From Diploptera punctata (Eukaryota; Arthropoda; Insecta; Blattodea; Blaberidae): 64,000 nt of DNA. Shown here piece by piece: positions 21,780 through 31,290 of the stretch (position 1 is the first letter of the stretch; every line of letters starts with the position of its first letter). The DNA lies in the NCBI GenBank assembly GCA_030220185.1, contig JASPKZ010002337.1, forward strand, positions 715,501 through 779,500, in the 5' to 3' direction. The position numbers and the translations under genes are program-made. The notes below the pieces were generated by a model. It saw only the letters and a program-made list of their open reading frames with translations, ran no database searches and had not been told where the DNA came from.

Positions 21780-22375
21780 AGTCCACCACAGTGGTCTCGA
21801 GTTAGTATGCTGCCTTGTCACGCAGCGGGCCCGGGTTCGATCCCCGGTCGGGACAGTTTTTCTGGGTGAGGTTTTTATCGGGGTTTTTCCTCACCTGTAA
21901 GACAAAAGTCAGGAAAACTTTAAGGCCCAAACGGTCCCCGAAATGATACGGCCATCGCAAACATCATCATTCATATTCAATTTTAGGAAGTTATATTTTG
22001 AGGTTATTTTAATTATATTATTTTTGGTCTGGAAATCTTACCTCAATATTAATGTTGATTTGTTCTTGGACTTGTCTGGGAAAGCTGACGATAAAACAGA
22101 ATTGTTTTGAAACATGTCCAAGAACAAATCAACATTAATATTGAGGTAAGATGTCCAGACCAAAAATAATATAATCATCATTCATATTCATCTCAGATTA
22201 AGCTTAGGATTAGGGACTCTACTGGCGCACCATTATCATCACCATCACTCATCATACAGTCGGGGCATCGTAACCCCGCCTTCCAGGCGCCCAAGTTGGT
22301 TATAAGTACGCCATGCCAGGAGAGAATACCAGGAATGTCGAAAGACAACCTGGGGCATTTGAAAAAAAAAAAAAA
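21780..22375 (+). mobile_element. SINE family A, type 2, carrying a fold-back insertion
   Basis: Head GTCCACCACAGTGGTCTCGA and the family A body, then after the insertion at 21980-22173 the type 2 tail resumes (ATTAAGCTTAGGATTAGGGA, CTGGCGCACCATTATC, AACCCCGCCTTCCAGGCGCC) and ends ACCTGGGGCATTTG plus poly-A. Confidence 0.88.
21980..22173. mobile_element. Fold-back insertion with 17-bp target duplication
   Basis: Two 60-bp arms, 22012-22071 and 22116-22175, are near-perfect reverse complements (one mismatch seen) around a 44-bp loop. The inserted block is flanked by ATCATCATTCATATTCA at 21963-21979 and 22174-22190. The left arm is preceded by 32 bp that is not in the right arm. No coding. Confidence 0.88.
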
Positions 22376-22410
22376 CTTAAGTAGATAAAAATCCTAGCCC
22401 TGATCATCAC

Positions 22411-22643
22411 TAGAGTCCGGATTTGTATGTGCTAAAAGGTAAGATTGCAACATAGTATAATGATAAGTTAGACTTATGACTCTCTTTTGTTTTGGTTTCA
22501 CCTACAAATAGTTGGATACGTATAATGAGAAGTAAGACTCTTGACTGTCTTTTATCTTGGTTTCACATAGGCCTACAAGCAGTTGAATAATATACTATCT
22601 GCATTGCAATCTCATCTTTTATTATATAAACATCCGGACTCTA
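22411..22643. mobile_element. TIR MITE with internal duplication
   Basis: Begins TAGAGTCCGGATTTGTATGT and ends, inverted, TAGAGTCCGGATGTTTATAT. The TIRs extend about 39 bp to AAGATTGCAA / GAGATTGCAA. The interior is two diverged copies of a roughly 70-bp unit (TATAATGATAAGTTAGACTT... and TATAATGAGAAGTAAGACTC...). It sits in SINE A type 2 tail sequence that resumes at about 22648. Confidence 0.8.
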
Positions 22644-22647
22644 ATCA

Positions 22648-22735
22648 TCGCCTATCATATAACATCGCAGGCACCACAACCTCAGAAATGCCATGTCAGG
22701 AGAGAATACCAAAACCTAGAAATGACAAAATGGTG
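22648..22735 (+). mobile_element. SINE A type 2 tail fragment
   Basis: CATCGCAGGCACCACAACCT and GCCATGTCAGGAGAGAATAC match the distal part of the type 2 tail. The SINE was split by the MITE to its left. Confidence 0.65.
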
Positions 22736-22751
22736 GAAATAAACAAAACAA

Positions 22752-22801
<50 letters not shown>
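22752..22801. repeat. (TA)n microsatellite
   Basis: About 50 bp of perfect TA repeats after AAACAAAACAAAACA. Comparable TA arrays are at 29654-29705, 30617-30636, 42458-42503, 45438-45466, 56969-57015 and 62905-62942. Confidence 0.95.
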
Positions 22802-22803
<2 letters not shown>

Positions 22804-22821
22804 AAAATGTTAAATTTGTAT

Positions 22822-22880
22822 CTTATTGTTACATCTGGCTTCCTATAAAGACCATATCTTAGCTCACTGTTATGTAGTCA
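22822..22880 (-). mobile_element. LINE family A sliver
   Basis: ATCTGGCTTCCTATAAAGAC and CTCACTGTTATGTAGTC correspond to the family A LHNSELHGLYRKPDI segment on the minus strand. Confidence 0.6.
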
Positions 22881-23234
22881 GGCACTCTAATATTAATTAA
22901 ACAAGTCACTTTTCTCCTCAGAAATAAGAACAATGACGTAACAGTCTCGTGAGAACAAATCTGTGTGCACGCAGAATACGGTTAATGCTACGAAGCTCGT
23001 TTGTCATTGTCTATCATAATTGTTAGAGCAAACTCTACTTGTACATGATGGATGTAGCCTTGCTCCACGCCATTTACCGCAGCGTGACCCCAAGCTAAGG
23101 GAGGCTAATTTTATCTCCACTAATTTATTTCAAATTATGTCCATATAAATTACAGTACGAATAAACCCCATGCTAGAGGTACAACAACAACTTTACGCTA
23201 TACTACATCGATTTAATCAGATTAGAATGAGTTA

Positions 23235-23235
<1 letters not shown>
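22881..23235. other. No recognised feature
   Basis: About 350 bp with no motif or window-internal repeat recognised. Confidence 0.4.
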
Positions 23236-23291
<56 letters not shown>

Positions 23292-23292
<1 letters not shown>

Positions 23293-24195
23293 TAATCCCT
23301 GTGACCGCTACGGTAGCCGAGAAGGCCCAATAGGAATCCCGAAGACCGGCAAATGAGGCTCTGGTTAGGTCCCCCAAACGCAGGGGTTGGCGAAGGGCTG
23401 ACAACCCGTTCCATAAAAAATAATTGTTACGTTTCCTGCAAAGAGAGATAAATCCGGACAGATCAATAGGCATAGACTTTGGCTAATGCATTTGAGGTAG
23501 GTGGACTGAAGATAAATTATATTAAAACAGAATATATGGTAATCGGAGGAAATTCAGAAGACCTACAAATAAATAATATGATAATTAAATGTGTTGAATA
23601 ATTTAAATATCTTGGATCTATAATAGATAAATCTGGTACTTGTGAAAAAGATATTATTAACAGAGTAAATTGTACAAGGAAGGCGATTAGATCCCTGAAT
23701 GGTCTTTTATGGAATAGAAATTTGACCAGAAAAACCAAAAAAGAGATTATACAAACAATAATAGAAAGTATACTTACATATGGATCAGAAAGCTGGACAA
23801 TAAATGAAAGGATGCAGAAAATAATCTTGGCGACAGAAATGGATGGATTACGGAGAAGTATGAGAATATCCAGGCTACAACATATTCGAAATACATATAT
23901 CAGACAGGAAATTGATGCACAAGAAACTGTTATCGATAGGATAACAAAGAGAGCTGTACAGTGGTATGGACATGTACAACGGATGTCGGAAGACCAGTGG
24001 CCTAAACAGGTGTTGGATTGGATGGTACCAGGCAGAAGGAAGAGGGGGAGAGGTAGAAGAACATGGTATGAGGGAATATATGATGCCATGATGAAGAGGG
24101 GTATGGAAGATGGTCATTGGGAAGATAGGAGTCTCTGGAAAGCAGGAATCAAGGGCAAACTGCTGTAAAGTGGAAAGCCTATATTAAGTATTAAG
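23292..24195 (+). mobile_element. LINE family E, 5' region joined to C-terminal region
   Basis: 23300-23480 resembles a LINE 5' leader (CCCCCAAACGCAGGGGTTGG, GAAGGGCTGACAACCC), but endonuclease and most RT are absent. From 23490 a decayed frame gives the RT-end block ('YLGSIIDKSGTCEKDI'-like). The open frame 23722-24168 carries IIESILTYGSESWTI, ATEMDGLRRSMRISRLQHIR, KRAVQWYGHVQRM and GRRKRGRGRRTWYEGI, ending with a DRSLWKAGI block. The layout suggests a large internal deletion. Tail AAGTATTAAGTAAGTATT. Confidence 0.75.
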
Positions 24196-24216
24196 TAAGT
24201 ATTATTAATTAATTAA

Positions 24217-24455
24217 CTTAGAATTATATACGATATCCTGTCGCTGACAAACTAAAAAATCGGATAGCGGAGAGGATCCTCCTTCGGACTAAAAAGCTTG
24301 TTCCAAATTCCGGTCTTGCTTCACCCCCGTAGTATAATGCAAAGCTTCCTGATTCCTGACTACCTTCTCCTGGCCATCTAACTTTCTGTAAAGCGACTAT
24401 ATCCAAGGGTGATTTATCCAATTCCTGCGTTAATATCTCTAGCATCCCACAATTA
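24217..24455 (-). mobile_element. LINE family A endonuclease fragment
   Basis: The minus strand encodes LEILTQELDKSPLDIVALQK and VRWPGEGSQESGSFALYYGG, the catalytic VALQEVRW region of the APE endonuclease; the usual glutamate is K here. It matches 53060-53290 of the main copy but neither RT nor 3' tail is attached. Confidence 0.8.
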
Positions 24456-24789
24456 CCCCATTGAACCCGCGACCCTTGGATCTAGATTCAAGGGACGTAA
24501 CCATATTGGACCACAGAACAAGTAGTTAAGTTTAAGTATTACCGTACAAGATACTGTAGGTATGACGGAACAGTGTTTCTGACACCAAGAATGAAAGAAT
24601 TTGTAGTTTGTAAGTGCTTTTGTTTAGGTACGTGTGCAAGAGGAATTCGTGACCGGAGACAATATGTCTTGTTGGAGATTTAAGTGACTGATCAAATTAT
24701 TGGCTACTCAAACTGAGATATTGTGCATTTCTATGCATGACAACTGTAATGTGATTCGAAATAATCCTACTCGACACCTTACCTCAATA
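24456..24789. other. No recognised feature
   Basis: No motif recognised. At 24790 CAGGGTGTCTCTAAATT resembles the terminus of the mariner-like element at 45470, possibly a solo end immediately left of the P fragment. Confidence 0.4.
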
Positions 24790-24817
24790 CAGGGTGTCTC
24801 TAAATTTTAGAGTGACT

Positions 24818-24974
24818 ATTTAACTCATGCCCCAAATAGGAGTCAATGACCAATCACGATTCAATGCATTTTGTTTTACAACCAATTACATGAGTTCAAT
24901 AGTCCTAATAAATGACACTCTTGGTTTCCAAATCCTCTAGATAAATTGGAAATCACTCGTGGCATTACTTATGA
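24818..24974 (+). repeat. Repeat family P, internally deleted copy
   Basis: Both P termini are present (ATTTAACTCATGCCCCAAAT and TCGTGGCATTACTTATGATA), but about 500 bp of interior is missing, leaving a 157-bp derivative. Confidence 0.75.
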
Positions 24975-25230
24975 TAATTATTCAGATGACAGAGAACCAT
25001 AAACTGAGAATTTTGTCATTACGAAGCAGTAGTCGGAAACGGATATTTGGGATGCTACGAGATTTTGAAGAAGAAGTAGTAGTAGTAGGAGTAGGACTTT
25101 TTTACGGCCAGGACGCCGTACGTGCTGTTGATAGTCCGTATCAATAAAATAATATCTAGTAATAAAATAAAATAGCTATAAAATAGTATTTTGCGATACG
25201 AGTGTGGTAAACACTTGATACGGATCAAGG

Positions 25231-25600
25231 AAAAAGTTTTAAATAAATAATAGTTTTAAAAAACTAAAACAACACACTTTATTAGAAAACCGAACTAAAA
25301 AAATGAAAAATAATTTTAATTTCCAACACGCTTGGGATAAATAATTTTACCATCAAAAGCGTGGGGTGCTCTTTATCAATTAATATATTTGATAATAGAC
25401 ATATATTGGTAAAAGTAAAGTCTCCAAGAAGAAAATGTAAAAATCATAAAATACACCCCACGCTTTTGATGGTAAAATTATTTATCCCAAGCGTGTTGGA
25501 AATTAAAATTATTTTTCATTTGTTTAGTTCGGTTTTCTAATAAAGCGTGTTTTTTTTGTTTTCTAAAACTAATATTTATTTTTTATTTTTTAGTTTTAAT
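25231..25600. repeat. Large palindrome, arms about 138 and 147 bp
   Basis: Left arm 25231-25368 and right arm 25454-25600 are near-exact reverse complements. Matching blocks include CCAACACGCTTGGGATAAAT, ACCATCAAAAGCGTGGGGTG and AAAACCGAAC. The loop is 85 bp. No coding or transposase motif. Confidence 0.85.
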
Positions 25601-25689
25601 ATTTTACACAATAAGGTAAAAATGTAAATATCTTTAAATTCGATTCTATTGTAGTATGAGCTGAAAGTAATACTCTTCTAAAAAAAAAA

Positions 25690-25775
25690 AACTCCGGATT
25701 TGACCCAGCGACCTATGGATTACTGAAATTATATACCACTAGAGCGTACCGCTTTATCAACTGAGCTCTTTCAAC
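25690..25775 (-). mobile_element. tRNA-like (SINE head) remnant
   Basis: The minus strand reads GAGCTCAGTTGATAAAGCGG (A-box-like) and GGTCGCTGGGTCAAATCCGG (B-box-like) about 50 bases apart. The intervening arm does not fold into a normal anticodon stem, so this is a tRNA-derived remnant, not a gene. Confidence 0.5.
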
Positions 25776-25832
25776 GATTGACTAAAAAGTCAACAAGTCC
25801 GCAACCTATTATACCAGTTTTCATTTTTTTTA

Positions 25833-26310
25833 ATTTTCTGATGATTATGACCAGGAGTTTAGAAACAAAATATGAAATTATTGTATTGTCACGGGTCCTT
25901 TACAAGTACATAAAGTTTCAAGTCGATCCAATGTTTCTAAGTGGGTGAAAATCGTGTTCAAAGATTTCATTAGATAGATACAAAGACACTTTTTTGATTT
26001 TCTGATGATTCTGGCCAGGAGTTTAGAAAATAAATATGAAAGTATTATATTGTCACGGGTCTTTTACACGTATACAAAGTTTCAAGTCGATCCAATGTTT
26101 CTAAGTGGGTGAAAATCGTGTTAAAAAATTCCGTTACATAGATACAAAGACACTTTTTTTGATTTTCTGATGATTCTGGCCATGATGTTAGAAACAAATT
26201 ATGAAATTACTGTATTGTCACGGGTCTTTTACAAGTATACCAAGTTTCAAGTCGATCCAATGATTTTAAGTGGGTGAAAATCGCATTAAAAGATTCAGTT
26301 ACGTAGATAA
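25833..26310 (+). repeat. Three tandem copies of a 164-bp unit
   Basis: Units start at about 25833, 25997 and 26162, each with ATTTTCTGATGATT, TATTGTCACGGGTC, AAGTTTCAAGTCGATCCAAT and GATACAAAGACAC. The last unit grades into a short GATA array that touches the following LINE A copy. Confidence 0.88.
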
Positions 26311-26333
26311 ATATATAGATAGATAGATAGTGT

Positions 26334-27083
26334 AACACTAAGAAATTAGGACTGGAAGTAAATATCAGTAAAACTAAATATATGGTCACACGTAGAAGTT
26401 CAGTATATAATGGAAATGGACAGCTAATGACAAATGAGAGAAATTTTGAGGAAGTGGCTGAATTCAAATACCTAGGAACAATAATCACAAATAGGAATGA
26501 GATGCACAAAGAAATTAAACATAGGCTAAATTCTGGAAATGCATGCTATTATGCATTGCAGAGACTTTTGATGTCCCAACTCCTTTCAAAAAACGTTAAG
26601 CTTAAAATATATAGAACTATTATTCTACCAGTTATATTATATGGGTGCGAAACATGGACTCTTACTTTAAGGGAGGAAAGGAGATTATGAGTATTTGAGA
26701 ATAAAGTTCTTAGGAAAATTTTTGGACCAAAGAGAGATGAACAGACAGGTGAATGGAGAAGACTACATAACAATGAACTACATGGTCTTTATAGGAAGCC
26801 AGATATAATAAGAACAGTTAAGTCTCGTAGACTGCGATGGGCAGGACATATTGCACGTATAGGGAATGAAAGACGATTATGGAAACTTCTTGTAGGAAAG
26901 CCAGAAGGAAAACGCCCAGTTGGTAGACCAAGAATGAGGTGGGAGAATAACATTAACTATGATTTGAGGGAAGTAGATTGTACAGGGAATGATTGGAAAG
27001 CATTGGCTCAGGATAGGGATGTATGGAGAGCTTATGTCTGCGCGGCCATGAACCTAAGAGTTCGATAGTGCCAGTGAGTAAGT
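26334..27083 (+). mobile_element. LINE family A 3' end copy, little decayed
   Basis: Frame 26382-26690 is open from MVTRRSSVYNGNGQLMTNER to the CETWTLTLREERRL block, then a TGA at 26688. The tail motifs continue to GCCATGAACCTAAGAGTTCG and a 3' tail of GTAAGTAAGTAAGTAAG. The tail passes directly into the microsatellite. Confidence 0.9.
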
Positions 27084-27203
27084 AAGTAAGTAAGTAGATA
27101 GATATATAGATAGACAGACAGACAGACAGACAGAGAGAGAGACAGACAGGCAGACATACAGGCAGACAGACAGGCAGACAGACAGGCAGACAGACAGACA
27201 GGC

Positions 27204-27250
<47 letters not shown>

Positions 27251-27297
27251 TAGACAGACAGATAGACAGACAGATAGACAGATAGATAGACAGATAT

Positions 27298-27367
<70 letters not shown>
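27084..27367. repeat. Compound (AGTA)/(GATA)/(GACA) microsatellite
   Basis: About 280 bp beginning as the LINE A tail AAGTAAGTAAG and passing through GATA, then mainly GACA with GGCA variants, back to a pure GATA run from about 27296. Confidence 0.95.
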
Positions 27368-27368
<1 letters not shown>

Positions 27369-28569
27369 CGGGTCAAGCTAATATAAAGCGTGTAAAAAGG
27401 AGGCGCTTGTGCCGATTTTTTTTTATTTCCGAGATTGCGTTCTGTGTTTACAACATGATTATTGCATACTATTTTTTGTACTAGGCCTATGTGTATTTAT
27501 TTTAGTAATTAAGATATTAACTAAAATAACAATAAATATAATTGAAGATAAATGTTACATTTCAGAAGGTGGATCGGCTACATGCGTTGCTATGGAGAAA
27601 TAATAAGTATTATTGGTAATATCGCCATCTTATATATTTGTTAAAACTGTAAACCCAATGTGATTTGGGATTTATTTCTGATTATGCAGAAAGTTTTAGA
27701 CGATGTGTGCAGTGATGGTGAAAAACGTAGAAGAGGCGTGGAAAGCTGGATGTTTCGAATTAATGCCGAAATTAATACAAATTGCAGTATCACTATCGAT
27801 ATTTCAAAATAAATGTTTTTACTTACTGCACTAGTGCTTTTGGTTATTTTTAATATATTGAGATTTCTTTTGTTTTCATAGCAACCGAGATTGTTTGCGG
27901 GAATGTCAAATTACGATGCACATCAACAATAACAGTAAGTATATAATATTAGTTACATAGTGCAAAAAATAGAGAACAGTACAATTACATTATACATTAA
28001 TTAGGTTACGTAACATTATTAAGTATTAATTGTATTACACTTTGTTTACATAGTTATTTATTCCCTATTGAGTGTTGTTCTTACTTTCCATGTTTTGTCT
28101 AAATATTTACCCATGTTTATCCAATTGTCTGGGTTTATCATCAACTCCTAGCATGCCAATCTTTCACGATTTAATTTTAGTTGAAGAAGTAAGAAGTGTG
28201 TATAGCTAGCACACTCAACTGTCTGATCTGTGACGTCATTCTTGTACTTCGGCTAGCAGGAGGTGAATTGGTACAACGAACTGACTTAAAAATATCAAAT
28301 ATGGATTTGTACTTAGAAGTGATTCTAAATTAGGCTAAACTTATAACTGACTGCAATATTATCGAGTGTAACTCACGGCAGGAACAATCTCAACACTGAT
28401 ACAAACAACAAAGACAGCGTTTTCTTTCAGATCTATACTAGGGGTTAGAATGTAGAGTGAGAGGTAGCCCTTAGGCTATAAGACGACAAATAATTAACGG
28501 TCTCCAACCGCCAGTAACAATGCGCGAAATATTAGCTGCTTAAATCATTTTGACACTCCTGGTAAGCTT
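27368..28569. other. No recognised feature (1.2 kb)
   Basis: The longest stretch in the first half without a recognised repeat. Short frames only; I see no splice-bounded GC-rich block and no TE motif. It could be unique intronic or intergenic sequence. Confidence 0.4.
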
Positions 28570-28885
28570 TTGAGATGTGGATATGGAAAAGAATGGAGCG
28601 TATAAAAAGGACAGACAAAATAAAAAAATGAAGATGTCCTAGACAGAGTGGATGAAGGAAGAACAATGCTGGAACTCATAAAGGAGAGGAAAGAAATTGG
28701 ATTGGCCACTGGCTAGACTAACGGATGCCCTAGAAGGAATGGACAACGGGAAAAAGGTTAGAGACAGAAAAAGACGTCTGATGATATACAGTATTAAAAT
28801 ATATGGTTTATATGCGGATACAAAAAATAAGGCTGATTTAAATAAAGAGTGAGTTTGCAGTGAAAGATCTGCTCTTGGGTACAAC
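28570..28885 (+). mobile_element. LINE fragment (family N), C-terminal tail
   Basis: Across frames: RMERIKRTDKI, a VDEGRTMLELIKERK-like block, NWIGHWL, and after DALEGMDNGK a further RKRRLMIY-like segment. This is the order WTDKI-NExVLxRVxExRxxLxxIxxRKxNWIGHxLR...EGxxxGxRxRGRRR of a distinct insect LINE tail. Several frameshifts. Confidence 0.65.
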
Positions 28886-29073
28886 AATATATATGTATGT
28901 ATTTAAAGTTTTTAATATGAATATTTTATAAATTCGTACAAGATGATTTAAAATAATTTTTAAGAGTAATGGTTAAGTTTATCTTTATCTATTAGAAATA
29001 TTTTAATTTGGAGATGTTATTTTTATTCAACAAATAAATTTACAAGATTTACTTAGATTATATTCAATATATA

Positions 29074-29650
29074 TCTTAATATATAAAAATTTCGTGTCAC
29101 GTTGTTTGTCCGCAATAGAATCCTAAACTACTGAACCGATTTTAATAAAATTTTGCACACTGTGTGCAGTTTGATCCAACTTGGGACTTAGGATAGTTTA
29201 TAACTAAATTTATAGTCGCATTATTGTTTTATTGCAAATTATTTGTTTATTATTTAACAAAGAGTTATAATTATCTATGAGTTCCATACGATTCTAACAA
29301 ATGGCGGTGTAATTATCTGTGAGTTCCATACGATTCTAACAGATGGCGGTGTAATTATCTGTGAGTTCCATACGATTCTAACAGATGGCGGTGTAAGGTA
29401 ATTTGGTAAGGTAATTGGTTTATTAAACAAAGAGAGATCCAGATGGCTGTGATTTTTGTTGCAACCGCGAATTTCAATTGAATTACAAATATTGATTATT
29501 TCATAATTTAAGTGTGCTCTGTGTTTATTTTATTTTCAATATTATTAATTTCGTGTGTATTAGTTTTAAGTAATCTGGCTGAAAGACAGCGACTTAATTT
29601 AATGTTTAACGTATACCTTAGCCACAGCAACGTGTGGCCGGGACTTCTAG
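29074..29650 (+). mobile_element. Helitron of a second family, about 577 bp
   Basis: Starts TCTTAATATATAAAAATTTC after an A at 29073 and ends CTTCTAG at 29650 before a T. A GCCACA-gcaacg-TGTGGC hairpin ends 8 bases before CTAG. The 5' region has the typical GTCACGTTGTTTGTCCG and CTACTGAACCGATTTTAAT blocks. Non-autonomous. Carries the 42-bp tandem repeat inside. Confidence 0.75.
29272..29397. repeat. Three 42-bp tandem repeats
   Basis: GTTCCATACGATTCTAACA occurs at 29281, 29323 and 29365, each followed by (A/G)ATGGCGGTGTAA. Period exactly 42. Located inside the second-family Helitron. Confidence 0.92.
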
Positions 29651-29662
29651 TGTATATATATG

Positions 29663-29695
<33 letters not shown>

Positions 29696-29942
29696 ATATA
29701 TATATCCCGTCCAGGCATTTATTTTTCTTATCATGCCATATTAAGCTTGCATTGCTCAATGTTAAACATTTATTTATAACAGCGACAAAGCGTCGCTGCT
29801 ATAAAGTAAAAATATTCTCGTTAATTTGCTTACTTGTTATAGTCAGCTACTAGATGGCAGTGAAGACCGAGTTCTCGCGACATCTAGTAATAATGGAGAA
29901 TATAATACATATACAAGAAAAATAAGCGTTTGGATTGGATTC

Positions 29943-30012
29943 GCTTGGTGGTGTAATGGATAACACGCTGAGGTACAGACTCAGAGTTCCGGGTTCGAAT
30001 CCCGTCCAGGCA
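29943..30012 (+). tRNA. tRNA-like sequence 1 (pseudogene-like)
   Basis: A 70-nt cloverleaf-like segment: D arm GTGT-AATGGATA-ACAC, anticodon stem CTGAG/CTCAG with loop GTACAGA, T loop TTCGAAT, and a TTATTTTT terminator after it. The acceptor is GCTTGG/CCAGGC with a G-T wobble. The nominal anticodon is ACA, unusual, and the acceptor-T junction is irregular. The AATGGATAA D loop resembles tRNA-Arg. I treat it as tRNA-derived. Confidence 0.45.
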
Positions 30013-30232
30013 TTTATTTTTCTTATCATGCCATATTAAGCTTGCATTGCTCAATGTTAAACATTTATTTATAACAGCGACAAAGCTGCTATAAAGTAAA
30101 AATATTCTCGTTAATTTGCTTACTTGTTATAGTCAGCTACTAGATGGCAGTGAAGACCGAGTTCTCGCGACATCTAGTAATAATGGATAATATAATACAT
30201 ATATAAGAAAAATAAGCGTTTGGATTGGATTC

Positions 30233-30302
30233 GCCTGGTGGTGTAATGGATAACACGCTGAGGTACAGACTCAGAGTTCCGGGTTCGAATCCCGTCCAGG
30301 CA
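30233..30302 (+). tRNA. tRNA-like sequence 2 (pseudogene-like)
   Basis: Identical to copy 1 except the acceptor reads GCCTGG, restoring full pairing with CCAGGC. Same anticodon loop GTACAGA. Of the three copies this has the best fold. Confidence 0.5.
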
Positions 30303-30527
30303 TTTATTTTTCTTATCATGCCATATTAAGCTTGCATTGCTCAATGTTAAACATTTAATTATAACATCGATAAAGCGTCACTGCTATAAAGTAAAAACAT
30401 TCTCTTTAATTTGCTTACTTGTTATAGTCAGTTACTAGATGGCAGTGAAGACCGAGTTCTCGCGACATCTAGTAATAATGGATAATATAATACATATATA
30501 AGAAAAATAAGTGTTTGGATTGGATTC

Positions 30528-30597
30528 GCCTGGTGGTGTAATGGATAACACGCTGAGGTACAGATTCAGAGTTCCGGGTTCGAATCCCGTCCAGGCA
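30528..30597 (+). tRNA. tRNA-like sequence 3 (pseudogene-like)
   Basis: Differs from copy 2 by a C-to-T change in the 3' anticodon stem (CTGAG opposite TTCAG), which turns a G-C pair into G-T. Confidence 0.42.
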
Positions 30598-30689
30598 TTT
30601 ATTTTTCTTATCATGCCATATATATATATATATATTTATTTATTTATTTCAGGATTTTTTCTGTTATTTACACAGGTATCCTCAATCAA

Positions 30690-31290
30690 AATATACATTT
30701 TTGCGCGATAATGCGTTTTGTCGTACTTACCAGCAATGGCGACCATTATTGAAAGTTCAACTTCCTACATTTCGGGGTTGCCAACCTAAATAACTATACT
30801 GTAATATTACATTTACATCCACGTGCGGGAAGTAAAACCACTGCCCTCTATGTATACTACGTACAATGTATATACAGAAAATATCCAAAAGTTGGTGTCA
30901 ATATTTATTATATCAAACAGATCACTGCATTTTATTAATAAATGATCTGAACTTTATTTGAAACAATATAAAACAATAAATACGTACTTGAGGCTATGTT
31001 ATCAATAATTGTTCTCAAGGTCTCCTGTTGTTTCAACTAATAAACATTGTCCACACTGTTAATGTTAGTCAATTGTTTATAATGAACGCAAATATTTCCA
31101 ACAAAGACGTTATTATTTTACTATTATGTATTATTTTGAAAACACCATGGCGCTAAAAATAATGTACAACGCACGTTTGTGAAGTGTTCTACGGAATCTC
31201 GGAAATTAAAAACCTCGCTATCGCTCGATTTTTAAACATTTTTTCTCGATTCTGTAAATTCCACTTCCCAACCTCGAATCGTAATATACT
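30690..31290. repeat. Dispersed repeat R, copy 1
   Basis: From TTTTTGCGCGATAATGCGTT to CTTCCCAACCTCGAATCGTA. It matches 42277-43222 block by block (TCGTACTTAC, GGGAAGTAAA, AATGAACGCAAATATTTCCA, AAATAATGTACAAC). No coding function recognised; element class unknown. Confidence 0.75.

Larger units (their letters stand above)
29706..30616 (+). repeat. Tandem array of tRNA-like-bearing units (295/290/295 bp)
   Basis: CCCGTCCAGGCATTTATTTT occurs at 29706, 30001, 30291 and 30586, giving three complete units and a partial fourth. Each unit has the CATGCCATATTAAGCTTGC block, a hairpin (TACTAGATG ... CATCTAGTA) and a tRNA-like sequence. (TA)n runs border the array on both sides. Confidence 0.93.

Noticed and set aside
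23517..24089. 190-codon minus-strand frame with hydrophobic composition
   Set aside because: It is antisense to the LINE family E tail, whose plus-strand frame carries recognisable motifs.
27032..27376. 114-codon minus-strand frame rich in C, L, S, Y
   Set aside because: It is the translation of the GATA/GACA microsatellite.
29943..30597. Three functional tRNA genes
   Set aside because: Anticodon ACA is unusual, the acceptor-T junction is irregular, and the copies are embedded in a tandem repeat; kept as tRNA-like only.
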